Below the pieces are notes generated by a model, which made no database searches, was not told where the DNA came from, and saw only the letters and a program-made list of their open reading frames with translations. Position numbers and translations under genes: made by a program. From JAJFKB01 sp965230515 (lineage in GTDB: Bacteria > Pseudomonadota > Gammaproteobacteria > Pseudomonadales > IMCC2047), in assembly GCA_965230515.1 (NCBI GenBank), contig OZ246007.1, positions 2,542,001-2,606,000 of the forward strand: a DNA stretch of 64,000 nt, read 5' to 3'. Of this stretch, positions 9,369 through 17,502 are shown piece by piece. Each line of letters starts with the position of its first letter. The stretch's first letter is position 1.

Positions 9369-11027
9369 CTAAGCCAGCTTTCTATACTTCACCCGCTTCG
9401 GTTGGTCATCACCGCCGGTTCTTGCCCGGTGATCCTCTTCATATTCGCTATAGTTACCCTCGAAAAATACTGCCTGGCTGTCTCCCTCGAAAGCCAGAAT
9501 ATGGGTGGCGATACGATCCAGGAACCAGCGATCGTGAGAGATCACGATTGCGCAGCCAGGAAATGCTAGCAGGGCTTCCTCCAGGGCACGCAGTGTTTCA
9601 ACATCCAGGTCATTGGTGGGCTCATCAAGCAATAGCACATTAGCCCCTTCCTTTAATATTTTGGCCAGATGCAGTCTATTGCGTTCACCACCTGACAGAT
9701 CTTTTACGTGCTTCTGCTGATCACCACCCTTAAAGTTGAAGCGGCCAACATAGGCTCGGGAGGGTATCTGATAATTACCAATCTGTAGAATGTCCTGACC
9801 GTCAGACAGTTCTTCCCAGACCGTTTTGCTGCCCTCCAGATCACGCATCTGGCCGATATAGGCCAGTTTGACAGTGTCGCCCAAAGCAATCTCTCCTGAA
9901 TCCGGCTGCTCCAAACCCGCAATCATTTTAAAGAGCGTGGATTTGCCGGCCCCGTTTCCTCCGATGACTCCGACAATGCTTCCGGGATTGATATCGAAGC
10001 TAAGATCATCAATCAATACTTTGTCGCCAAAGCCTTTGCTGACATGATCCAGTTTGATCACGTTGTCGCCCAGTCTTGGGCCAGGGGGAATATAGATCTC
10101 CTGGGTTTCGCTGCGTTTTTGAAAGTCCTGTGAGTTCAGTTCATCAAAGCGGGCCATGCGTGCTTTGCTTTTCGCCTGCCGACCCTTGGGGTTTGCGCGA
10201 ACCCACTCCAGTTCAGCCTTGATGGTTTTTTGATGAGCCGCCTCCTGCTTCTCTTCCATCTCCAGGCGCTTCTCCTTCTGTTCCAGCCAACTGGTATAAT
10301 TCCCCTCGTAAGGAATGCCGCGACCCCGGTCAAGCTCGAGAATCCAGCCAGCAGCGTTATCGAGAAAATAACGGTCGTGAGTAATCGCCACCACGGTTCC
10401 CGGAAATTCGTGTAGAAAGCGTTCCAGCCATGCGACACTTTCTGCGTCCAGGTGGTTGGTCGGTTCATCCAGTAACAGCATATCGGGGTTGGAAAGTAAT
10501 AAGCGACACAACGCAACCCGGCGACGTTCGCCACCGGACAGTGTTGAGACATCGGCATCCCACTCTGGTAGGCGCAGTGCATCAGCGGCTATTTCCATTT
10601 TGTGTTCAAGATTATGAGCATCAGTCGCCTGAATGATATCCTCTAATCGTGCCTGTTCCTTGGCCAGTTGGTCGAAGTCGGCATCCGGTTCGGCATAAGC
10701 CGCGTAAACTTTCTCCAGTTCTGCCAGTGCGCCGAGAGCTTCCTGTAGGCCTTCCTCAACATTGCCACGAACATCTTTTTCCGCGTTCAGCTCAGGTTCC
10801 TGGGGAAGATAGCCCACCTTGAGCTCGGGAGATGGTCGGGCTTCCCCGTCAAACTCCGTATCAACTCCAGCCATAATGCGCAGCAAACTCGATTTGCCGG
10901 CACCATTCAAACCCAGTACACCTATTTTGGCGCCGGGAAAAAAAGATAATGAGATATCTTTAAGGATTTCCCGCTTGGGTGGGACGATCTTTGAGAGACG
11001 ATTTAAAGTGTATGCATACTGCGCCAT
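9369..11027 (-). CDS. ettA: Energy-dependent translational throttle protein EttA (ABC-F)
   Basis: Cytosolic ABC-F ATPase that binds the ribosomal E site and gates the first peptide bond according to ADP/ATP level. Two ABC domains are visible: Walker A GLNGAGKSS and GGNGAGKST, signatures LSGGERRR and LSGGERNR, and PTNHLD / PTNDLD Walker B regions, separated by the charged P-site tRNA-interaction linker. There is no membrane segment. The start is set at MAQYAYTLNRLSK (ATG at 11027), giving 552 residues against 555 in E. coli. The frame stays open 267 bases further upstream, but that stretch is not family-like. Confidence 0.95.
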   Translation of the reverse strand: MAQYAYTLNRLSKIVPPKREILKDISLSFFPGAKIGVLGLNGAGKSSLLRIMAGVDTEFDGEARPSPELKVGYLPQEPELNAEKDVRGNVEEGLQEALGALAELEKVYAAYAEPDADFDQLAKEQARLEDIIQATDAHNLEHKMEIAADALRLPEWDADVSTLSGGERRRVALCRLLLSNPDMLLLDEPTNHLDAESVAWLERFLHEFPGTVVAITHDRYFLDNAAGWILELDRGRGIPYEGNYTSWLEQKEKRLEMEEKQEAAHQKTIKAELEWVRANPKGRQAKSKARMARFDELNSQDFQKRSETQEIYIPPGPRLGDNVIKLDHVSKGFGDKVLIDDLSFDINPGSIVGVIGGNGAGKSTLFKMIAGLEQPDSGEIALGDTVKLAYIGQMRDLEGSKTVWEELSDGQDILQIGNYQIPSRAYVGRFNFKGGDQQKHVKDLSGGERNRLHLAKILKEGANVLLLDEPTNDLDVETLRALEEALLAFPGCAIVISHDRWFLDRIATHILAFEGDSQAVFFEGNYSEYEEDHRARTGGDDQPKRVKYRKLA

Positions 11028-11140
11028 ACTGATCTGTGTCCTAAAAAATGAGAAGGCCGCTAGAGTAATGCAAAAGCAGTTATAACTCAATCGGCAGGGA
11101 TAAGAGACCGCATGGAGCATGCAAATACACGCGCGCTGGT

Positions 11141-11168
11141 TTGTTGCGGCCACTGGTGCTGCTACAAT
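11141..11168 (+). promoter_or_regulatory. Candidate sigma-70 promoter of the nrdR-rib operon
   Basis: TTGTTG (11141-11146), 16 bases, TACAAT (11163-11168), placing a start about 20 bases before the nrdR ATG. It lies in the divergent ettA/nrdR spacer. No NrdR-box pair or FMN riboswitch-like structure is recognisable here. Confidence 0.45.
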
Positions 11169-11197
11169 AGCGGGTTTTGAGCAAGCAGGAATTGAAT

Positions 11198-11653
11198 ATG
11201 CACTGTCCTTTTTGCAAGGCGGATGATACAAAAGTGATCGACTCGCGTCTTGTCGCCGATGGTGGGCAAGTGCGCAGGCGCCGGGAGTGTGCAAAATGTG
11301 GTGAGCGATTCACCACTTTTGAAACGGCGGAGCTCTGGATGCCGAGGCTGGTCAAACGTGATGGCAGCCGGGTTCCTTTTGATGAAGAAAAACTGCGTAA
11401 TGGTATGTTGCGGGCATTGGAGAAAAGACCGGTCAGTGTCGAGCGCGTTGAAATGGCGATCAGCCAGATTAAACACAAGTTGCAAAGTCTCGGGGAGCGG
11501 GAGATAGAATCGCTTCAGGTCGGAGAGATGGTGATGGATCAACTTAAGGAGCTTGATGAGATAGCCTATATCCGGTTTGCCTCGGTCTATCGCCATTTTC
11601 AGGATCTACAGCAGTTTCGTGAAGAAATTGAGCGGCTTTCAAAAAGTGAATAG
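11198..11653 (+). CDS. nrdR: Transcriptional repressor NrdR
   Basis: Zinc-ribbon and ATP-cone regulator that represses ribonucleotide reductase genes when dATP is high. The N-terminal zinc ribbon uses the Cys of MHCPFC and of RECAKCGERF, with the segment VIDSRLVADG between. The ATP-cone follows (VKRDGSRVPFDEEKLRNGM) and the helical end includes YIRFASVYRHF. The start is ATG at 11198 with AGGA 8 bases upstream; this gives 151 residues, the family norm. It stands at the head of the riboflavin cluster, 3 bases before ribD, a common gammaproteobacterial order. Confidence 0.96.
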   Translation: MHCPFCKADDTKVIDSRLVADGGQVRRRRECAKCGERFTTFETAELWMPRLVKRDGSRVPFDEEKLRNGMLRALEKRPVSVERVEMAISQIKHKLQSLGEREIESLQVGEMVMDQLKELDEIAYIRFASVYRHFQDLQQFREEIERLSKSE

Positions 11654-11656
11654 ACT

Positions 11657-12772
11657 ATGAGTCAGCCAGTATTTGATGAAAACTATATGGCGCGCGCGTT
11701 ACAGTTGGCTGAGAAGGGGCTCTATACCACTGACCCTAACCCACGTGTAGGCTGTGTGCTGGTCAAGGAGGGCAGCATTATCGCCGAAGGTTGGCACACC
11801 AGAGCCGGGGCCGCGCATGCAGAGGTCGAAGCTCTGAATATTGCGGGTACCGAAGCAGAAGGGGCGACAGCATATGTGACGCTTGAGCCCTGTAGCCATA
11901 CCGGTAAAACACCGCCCTGTTGTGATCAGCTTATTAAAGCAGGAATAAGGCGGGTTGTTTGTGCGATGACCGATCCTAATCCATTAGTCTCCGGTCAGGG
12001 ATTTGAAAGATTGCATGATGCGGGAATTGATGTTCAGTCAGGGGTATTAGAGTTACAGGCCAGAGCATTGAATGGCGGATTCATAAAGCGTATGGAAAGC
12101 GGCAGACCACTGGTTCGGTGCAAGCTGGCGATGAGTCTGGATGGAAGAACAGCAATGGCATCTGGCGAAAGTCAATGGATTACCGGGTCTGCTGCACGCT
12201 CGGATGTGCAGCGCCTGAGGGCCAGAAGCTCCGCTATCGTCACCGGAGTTGGTACGGTATTATACGATGACCCCTCTTTTACATTACGGGAAGATGAGTT
12301 GGGTTTGAGCAATGCGGCGGAGGTTGTAGAGCATGCGCCACTGAGAGTGGTCCTTGATTCCCGGTTTCGAGTTCCGCATGATGCTCAGCTGTTTAATCAG
12401 CCGGGTGCAATACTGGTGATTGGTGAAGAGGATAATGCAGCACGGCAGCAGTTGGAGAAGCAGGGGATTGAGACATTGCTGCTGGCAGGTCTGAGGCAGC
12501 AGGTAAATCTGGTGGCGGTATTGGAACATTTGGCGTTAAAAGAGTGTAATGAAGTATTGGTGGAGGCTGGTGCAACCCTGAGTGGTGCTTTCTTAAAACA
12601 GGGGTTGCTGGATGAACTGGTTATCTACATGGCACCCAAATTACTGGGGGATGATGCCAGAGGATTATTTAAACTCCCTGGTCTTGAGAGGATGTCTGAG
12701 CAGATATCGCTCACGATTCAGGAGGTGCGCCATGTTGGTGAAGATCTTCGAATACAGGCAACCGTCCGTTAA
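11657..12772 (+). CDS. ribD: Bifunctional riboflavin deaminase/reductase RibD
   Basis: Catalyses the second and third steps of riboflavin synthesis: pyrimidine deamination, then NADPH-dependent side-chain reduction. The N-terminal deaminase has zinc ligands in AHAEVEAL and EPCSHTGKTPPC. The reductase domain begins near residue 150 (CKLAMSLDGRTA) with the SGESQWITG substrate segment and ends with KLLGDDARGL. It has 371 residues, close to E. coli RibD (367). It sits directly behind nrdR and ahead of ribE. Confidence 0.96.
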   Translation: MSQPVFDENYMARALQLAEKGLYTTDPNPRVGCVLVKEGSIIAEGWHTRAGAAHAEVEALNIAGTEAEGATAYVTLEPCSHTGKTPPCCDQLIKAGIRRVVCAMTDPNPLVSGQGFERLHDAGIDVQSGVLELQARALNGGFIKRMESGRPLVRCKLAMSLDGRTAMASGESQWITGSAARSDVQRLRARSSAIVTGVGTVLYDDPSFTLREDELGLSNAAEVVEHAPLRVVLDSRFRVPHDAQLFNQPGAILVIGEEDNAARQQLEKQGIETLLLAGLRQQVNLVAVLEHLALKECNEVLVEAGATLSGAFLKQGLLDELVIYMAPKLLGDDARGLFKLPGLERMSEQISLTIQEVRHVGEDLRIQATVR

Positions 12773-12822
12773 GCTGGTGAGTGCAATGTTGAATCGAAGT
12801 GTAAAATAGGAAGAGAGTCTTT

Positions 12823-13482
12823 ATGTTTACGGGAATAATTCAGGCTGTTGGTCAAATAGGCGCGATGGAGCCAAAAGGTGGCGATGTCCGGCTTTATGTG
12901 AAAACCGGTGCGCTGGATCTGGGTGATGTCGCGTTAGGTGACAGTATTGCGACCAATGGTGTTTGTTTGACGGTTATTGAGTTACCTGGCGATGGCTTTT
13001 GGGCGGATGTGTCACGGGAGTCGATCGATCGTACCTGTTTTCGGTTTTTAAAAACCGGAGCTGCAGTGAATCTGGAAAAATCTTTAACTCCGGAAACCCG
13101 AATGGGGGGGCATCTCGTGACCGGGCATGTCGATGGTCTTGGGGAGGTGCTTAATCGCCATGATGACGCGCGTTCTGTTCAGTTTACCATCAAGGCACCG
13201 TCCAATCTGGCAAAATATATCGCCGAAAAGGGTTCAATCTGTATCGATGGTACCAGCCTCACTGTAAACTCGGTGTCGGGGGCGAATTTTGATATCAATA
13301 TTATTCCACATACGGTAAAAGAAACCGTGATAGATGGGTATCATGTTGGCACAAATGTTAATTTGGAAGTGGATATTATCGCGCGTTACCTAGAACGGCT
13401 GATGCTTGGTGAAAATGCGGCTGATGCCAATGCTGCCACGGGTATTGATCTGGGAATGCTGCGTGATAACGGTTTTGCATGA
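12823..13482 (+). CDS. ribE: Riboflavin synthase, alpha subunit
   Basis: Dismutates two lumazine molecules to riboflavin and the pyrimidine precursor; acts as a homotrimer. It has two tandem lumazine-binding barrels: repeat 1 starts MFTGIIQAVG and includes the NGVCLTV substrate loop; repeat 2 starts near MGGHLVTGHVDG and includes IDGTSLTVN. It has 219 residues. A Shine-Dalgarno-like GGAAGAGAG precedes the ATG. The gene after it is ribH, only 95 bases away, so the ribBA gene often found here is absent. Confidence 0.95.
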   Translation: MFTGIIQAVGQIGAMEPKGGDVRLYVKTGALDLGDVALGDSIATNGVCLTVIELPGDGFWADVSRESIDRTCFRFLKTGAAVNLEKSLTPETRMGGHLVTGHVDGLGEVLNRHDDARSVQFTIKAPSNLAKYIAEKGSICIDGTSLTVNSVSGANFDINIIPHTVKETVIDGYHVGTNVNLEVDIIARYLERLMLGENAADANAATGIDLGMLRDNGFA

Positions 13483-13577
13483 AGCTATCGGAGATATTGT
13501 GCTATTGGGTAAATGCACATATAGAAATTCTGGTATGCGAACGTTTTTCTGTTTAATAACAAAATATGGAAGAAATT

Positions 13578-14048
13578 ATGATTAAAACAATTGAGGGTGA
13601 TTTTTCAGCGAGCACGGCACGTTTTGCGATTGTGGTAGGACGCTTTAACAGTTTTGTGGTGGAAAGTTTGCTGGAAGGAGCACTGGATACGCTCAAGCGC
13701 CATGGTATTTCTGAGGATAACCTGACGGTAGTGCGAGTGCCGGGCGCATTTGAAATTCCACTGGCCGCGCAAGTGGCGGCAAACAGCGGGCAGTACGATG
13801 CTGTGGTTGCTTTGGGTGCGGTAATCCGTGGTGGAACGCCACACTTTGATTATGTGGCTGGCGAGTGTACCAAAGGGCTTGGTCAAATTTCACTGAGCAC
13901 GGGTTTACCGATTGCTTTTGGAATTTTAACGGTGGATAGCATCGAACAGGCGATTGAGCGATCAGGCACCAAAGCAGGTAACAAGGGTGAAGAGGCGGCT
14001 TTGACTGCTTTGGAAATGGTCAGCCTGTTACGCAATATGAGCGCCTGA
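13578..14048 (+). CDS. ribH: 6,7-dimethyl-8-ribityllumazine synthase
   Basis: Condenses the RibD product with dihydroxybutanone phosphate to form lumazine; forms icosahedral or decameric shells. Motifs seen: VVGRFNSFVVESLLEGA, VPGAFEIPLAA, VIRGGTPHFDYV with the catalytic His, and FGILTVDS. The start is ATG at 13578 with GGAAGA just upstream (156 residues, as in E. coli). An in-frame ATG at 13566 would add four residues. Confidence 0.95.
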   Translation: MIKTIEGDFSASTARFAIVVGRFNSFVVESLLEGALDTLKRHGISEDNLTVVRVPGAFEIPLAAQVAANSGQYDAVVALGAVIRGGTPHFDYVAGECTKGLGQISLSTGLPIAFGILTVDSIEQAIERSGTKAGNKGEEAALTALEMVSLLRNMSA

Positions 14049-14191
14049 TAATACAGTTCTGTGTAGGTAGTAAAAAATAAGCCGGCTTTTTATTGGCCCC
14101 GGCAGGGGTTGGTGATCTGTTCGACAGTGTTGCGTGGGAATGGTCTCATTCAGACGTATCTGGTTATGTTAAGTAGTGGAATTGAAAACTG

Positions 14192-14647
14192 GTGGAACCC
14201 CAAAAAACTGATGAGCAGCAAAAGAAAATGAGCCCGGCTGCTAGGAAGAAGGCTCGAAAGCTGGCATTACAGGCGCTATATCAATGGCAGATGGCGGGCT
14301 CGTCTTTGGTCTCTGTGGAAGCCGAGTTTTGTGAAGACAACGATATGCGAAAAGTGGATAAGGAGTATTTTAGCGAACTCCTGCATCGTATACCCATGCA
14401 GATCAGTCGCCTGGATAAACTGGTAACACCTTTTCTGGATCGTCCGCTACAGGAGTTGACACCGATAGAGCTGATTATACTCAGAATAGGTGCGTTTGAG
14501 CTGGCAGAGAGAAAAGATGTGCCCTACCGGGTGATCATCAACGAAGGGGTGAATCTGGCCAAGGCATTCGGCGCAACGGATGGCCATAAGTATGTGAATG
14601 GCATTCTCGATAAGCTGGCGCATAACCTGCGTGAAAGCGAATGCTGA
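14192..14647 (+). CDS. nusB: Transcription antitermination factor NusB
   Basis: All-helical RNA-binding protein that pairs with NusE (S10) at boxA of rRNA leaders. The family start SPAARKKARKLALQALYQWQ is followed by the helical bundle and the C-terminal YRVIINEGVNLAKAFG, KYVNGILDKLA signature. The start is uncertain: GTG at 14192 gives a 12-residue charged extension seen in some Pseudomonas-like NusB proteins, while ATG at 14228 matches the E. coli N-terminus. Neither has a strong ribosome-binding site. A 143-base spacer separates it from ribH. Confidence 0.93.
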   Translation: MEPQKTDEQQKKMSPAARKKARKLALQALYQWQMAGSSLVSVEAEFCEDNDMRKVDKEYFSELLHRIPMQISRLDKLVTPFLDRPLQELTPIELIILRIGAFELAERKDVPYRVIINEGVNLAKAFGATDGHKYVNGILDKLAHNLRESEC

Positions 14648-14668
14648 GCGGATGGATTCGGCTCCTCT

Positions 14669-15637
14669 ATGGCATTGTCTGAATTTGGCTTGATTAAGCG
14701 CTTCTTTGCGGAAGGTGCTCAACGGGTTCAGCGCGACGATTTGATACTCGGCATAGGTGATGATTGTGCGCTGGTTGCACCAGACGATGGGCATGATCTG
14801 GCGATAACCATGGATACCCTGATTGCCGGTATCCATTTTCCTCCCGAAACAGAACCTTATGATATCGGATATCGCTGTCTGGCCGTTAATCTAAGTGACC
14901 TGGCGGCAATGGGTGCAAAGCCGGCCTGGTTTACGTTAGCGCTTACTTTGCCGGTCAGTGACAGTCATTGGTTAAAGCAATTCAGTAAAGGATTGTTTGA
15001 TCTTGCCGAACAACACAAGGTAGCGCTGATTGGTGGCGACACCACGCGAGGGCCCTTGAGTATCACCATTCAGATACAGGGTTATGTGCCAAAAGGAAAA
15101 GCGTTGCGCAGAAGCGGGGCCAGACCGGGAGACCTGATCTTTGTTTCAGGAAATCCTGGTGAATCAGCGGGCGGTTTGAGGCTGATTCAGGCTGGAAAAC
15201 AAACCGGCCAGACGGGAAGTTTGCAAAGTTGTTTCTTAAGACCGCAGCCACGATTATCTCTGGGTGAGCATTTGCACGGAGTGGCTAGTGCGGCTATAGA
15301 TGTCTCTGATGGTTTGCTGGCCGATGTAGGGCATATTGCCGAGTGTAGTGGCTTGGCTGCCAGAATTGATCGGCAACGGGTGCCTCTTTCGCAGGCACTG
15401 GTGGCCGGGTTTGGAGAATCTGAGGCACTTGATCTTGCCCTGACCGGCGGTGATGACTATGAGCTCTGTTTCTGCGCTCCGCCTGATGAGGCTGAACGCA
15501 TAGCGATGATTGCCGCCCAACTCAAGTTGCCCATTAACTGTATTGGACGAATGCAGATCGGCGTGGGGGCAAATCTCTATGATGACGAAGGAAGTGTGGT
15601 GCCGGTATCCAGAGAAAAAGGTTATCAGCATTTTTAA
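14669..15637 (+). CDS. thiL: Thiamine-monophosphate kinase
   Basis: Phosphorylates thiamine monophosphate to the active cofactor thiamine diphosphate using ATP and Mg. PurM/ThiL-fold motifs: LGIGDDCALV (metal-binding Asp pair), ITMDTLIAGIHF, CLAVNLSDLAAMGA, IGGDTTRGP, the IDVSDGL motif in the second domain and LTGGDDYELCF. It has 322 residues (E. coli 325). It follows nusB by 21 bases and leads into pgpA. Confidence 0.96.
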   Translation: MALSEFGLIKRFFAEGAQRVQRDDLILGIGDDCALVAPDDGHDLAITMDTLIAGIHFPPETEPYDIGYRCLAVNLSDLAAMGAKPAWFTLALTLPVSDSHWLKQFSKGLFDLAEQHKVALIGGDTTRGPLSITIQIQGYVPKGKALRRSGARPGDLIFVSGNPGESAGGLRLIQAGKQTGQTGSLQSCFLRPQPRLSLGEHLHGVASAAIDVSDGLLADVGHIAECSGLAARIDRQRVPLSQALVAGFGESEALDLALTGGDDYELCFCAPPDEAERIAMIAAQLKLPINCIGRMQIGVGANLYDDEGSVVPVSREKGYQHF

Positions 15638-15646
15638 AAGGTTGCG

Positions 15647-16126
15647 GTGAATATGAGTCCTGAAGCCAAAAACATATGGAGCAATCCACTGCATCTGGTT
15701 GCATTCGGCTTTGGTAGTGGAACAGCTCCTGTTGCGCCGGGTACGTTTGGCACAATGGTCGGAGTTCTTTTCTATCTGCCTTTTCAACATCTGCACTGGG
15801 CAAGTTATCTGTTGGTAGTGGTGGTCGCCTTTTTAGTTGGTATTCAAATTTGTGGAAGAACGGCTAATGATATTGGTGTTCACGATCATCCGGGTATTGT
15901 GTGGGATGAAATGGTGGGCTATTGGGTGACAATGATTGCAGCACCCGAAGGCTGGTTTTGGATCGTGACCGGTTTTGTCCTGTTCAGGATCTTTGATATT
16001 TTTAAACCCTGGCCCATCAGGGCGATTGACAAGGGTGTTTCCGGGGGTATGGGTATCATGCTCGATGATTTACTGGCGGCGGTGTACGCAGCGATTTGCC
16101 TGCAACTGATCGCTGTATTGCTTTGA
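15647..16126 (+). CDS. pgpA: Phosphatidylglycerophosphatase A
   Basis: Inner-membrane phosphatase converting phosphatidylglycerophosphate to phosphatidylglycerol. The N-terminal GFGSGTAPVAPGTFGT loop, the acidic catalytic segment HDHPGIVWDEMVGYW and FRIFDIFKPWPI are the family hallmarks; three to four hydrophobic helices are present and GGMGIMLDDLLAA closes the domain. It has 159 residues. The start is GTG at 15647 with AAAAGG about 5-6 bases upstream, or ATG at 15653. Confidence 0.95.
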   Translation: MNMSPEAKNIWSNPLHLVAFGFGSGTAPVAPGTFGTMVGVLFYLPFQHLHWASYLLVVVVAFLVGIQICGRTANDIGVHDHPGIVWDEMVGYWVTMIAAPEGWFWIVTGFVLFRIFDIFKPWPIRAIDKGVSGGMGIMLDDLLAAVYAAICLQLIAVLL

Positions 16127-16139
16127 TGGAGTAAAGGTC

Positions 16140-16781
16140 TTGCGAATATTGGTGCTGCTGATACTTTTGGGATGTTCCTGTCACTCGGTGGCCTTGGATT
16201 GGAGCGATATAAAAGTTGTCGGGTTGTTTGGCAATGCAGCTGCTATTGAGATTCGGGGTGATCGTCGTGTGCTTAGAGTGGGTCAGGATAGTGAAGAGGG
16301 TTTGGCGTTAATTGCGATTAGCGGCCAGACGGCAGTGTTGATGCTGGATAATCAACAGCGCGAGATCGCTTTAGGCAGGGTGCTCGGTGGAGGTTATCAA
16401 AAACCAGAGACGGCGATTGAGAGAATTTCAATTAATACTCGAGGCCAGTATCTTACTGCTGGCAGTATTAATGGCCAGTCAGTCACAATGTTGGTGGATA
16501 CCGGAGCCACATCGGTTGCAATGAACACTGTCCAGGCGCGCGCGCTGGGGATTGATTTTGCGAGTGGTCGGGTTGGATCGTCGCGCACAGCGGGAGGTAT
16601 CGTAAAATCCTATTCGGTCACGTTGGCTAGTGTAAAGCTGGGTTCAATAGAGGTTAAGCAGGTGCGGGCGGCGGTACTGGAAGGCATTTATCCCACCAAT
16701 GTGTTGCTGGGTATGACATTCCTGAAACATGTGGAGTTAAAGGAAAATGAGGGCATTATGACCCTGATAAAAAAGTACTGA
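16140..16781 (+). CDS. Retropepsin-like aspartic protease (clan AA), predicted lipoprotein
   Basis: Predicted single-domain aspartic protease exported from the cytoplasm. The signal sequence ends in LLGC (9-12), a canonical lipobox, with Ser at +2, so an outer-membrane-anchored form is likely. An N-terminal beta-rich region (20-90) precedes the retropepsin domain with catalytic LVDTGATSVAMN (Asp120) and the C-terminal NVLLGMTFLKHVE flap/hydrophobic segment typical of TIGR02281-type proteins. The start is TTG with GGAGTAAAGG upstream. It lies between pgpA and ribA, a place usually without such a gene. The substrate is unknown. Confidence 0.8.
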   Translation: MRILVLLILLGCSCHSVALDWSDIKVVGLFGNAAAIEIRGDRRVLRVGQDSEEGLALIAISGQTAVLMLDNQQREIALGRVLGGGYQKPETAIERISINTRGQYLTAGSINGQSVTMLVDTGATSVAMNTVQARALGIDFASGRVGSSRTAGGIVKSYSVTLASVKLGSIEVKQVRAAVLEGIYPTNVLLGMTFLKHVELKENEGIMTLIKKY

Positions 16782-16900
16782 TGAGCAGGTCGTAGCTGCT
16801 TGGATATGCTGTTGCAGGTCAATACATTGTTTTTTTGATTCGCTTTTGAGGTGCAACTCTTGGTAAAATCCCCGCCCTGCTAATCGATGAGAGGTTTTAA

Positions 16901-17485
16901 GTGTCAATTCAATATGTCGCATCTTCCGAATTACCCACAGAATGGGCTCAATTTACGATCCACGGTTTTGAGGACAGTGAGTCGGGTAAAGAGCATATTG
17001 CATTGACTCTGGGTGATGTGGGCGATGGTCAGCCAGTACTGGGGCGTATTCACTCTGAGTGTTTGACGGGGGATGCGCTATTCAGTTTGCGTTGTGATTG
17101 CGGTCATCAGCTGCAAGAGGCCCTTAAAAGGATTTCCAAGGAGGGGCGAGGCATCATTCTTTATCTGCGCCAGGAGGGGCGGGGTATTGGTTTGGCTAAT
17201 AAAATAAAAGCATACAAACTTCAGGATGAAGGTGCAGACACTGTAGAGGCAAATGAACAACTTGGTTTTGGTGCCGATATGCGTGATTACAGTATTTGCA
17301 AGACGATGCTGGACCACCTGAACATCAAGAAGATCAAGTTGATGACCAATAATCCGGTAAAGGTGGACGCATTGGAGCAGTTTGGAATAGAGGTCGTTGA
17401 GCGACTACCCCTGCAAACCGGTCAGAATCCGCATAATGAGAAGTATCTGCAAACCAAAGCAGGGAAACTGGGACACCTTTTCTAG
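16901..17485 (+). CDS. ribA: GTP cyclohydrolase II
   Basis: First enzyme of the GTP branch of riboflavin synthesis; opens GTP to the diaminopyrimidine with loss of formate and pyrophosphate. The zinc site is Cys-x10-Cys-x-Cys in HSECLTGDALFSLRCDCG; the catalytic RQEGRGIGL and KLMTNNPVKV follow. It has 194 residues and no DHBP-synthase domain, so it is stand-alone RibA rather than RibBA. The start is GTG with GAGAGG upstream. A TAAAAT box at 16864-16869 may mark its own promoter. It is convergent with dxs, 17 bases apart. Confidence 0.95.
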   Translation: MSIQYVASSELPTEWAQFTIHGFEDSESGKEHIALTLGDVGDGQPVLGRIHSECLTGDALFSLRCDCGHQLQEALKRISKEGRGIILYLRQEGRGIGLANKIKAYKLQDEGADTVEANEQLGFGADMRDYSICKTMLDHLNIKKIKLMTNNPVKVDALEQFGIEVVERLPLQTGQNPHNEKYLQTKAGKLGHLF

Positions 17486-17502
17486 GCTCCGCTGAATCAT
17501 CC

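Noticed and set aside
11028..11294. 89-codon N-terminal extension of ettA
   Set aside because: The family begins at MAQYAYTL; the extension is Cys/His/Ala-rich without homology and would cross the nrdR promoter.
13483..13577. FMN riboswitch before ribH
   Set aside because: The spacer is under 100 bases and lacks the conserved RFN sequence elements.
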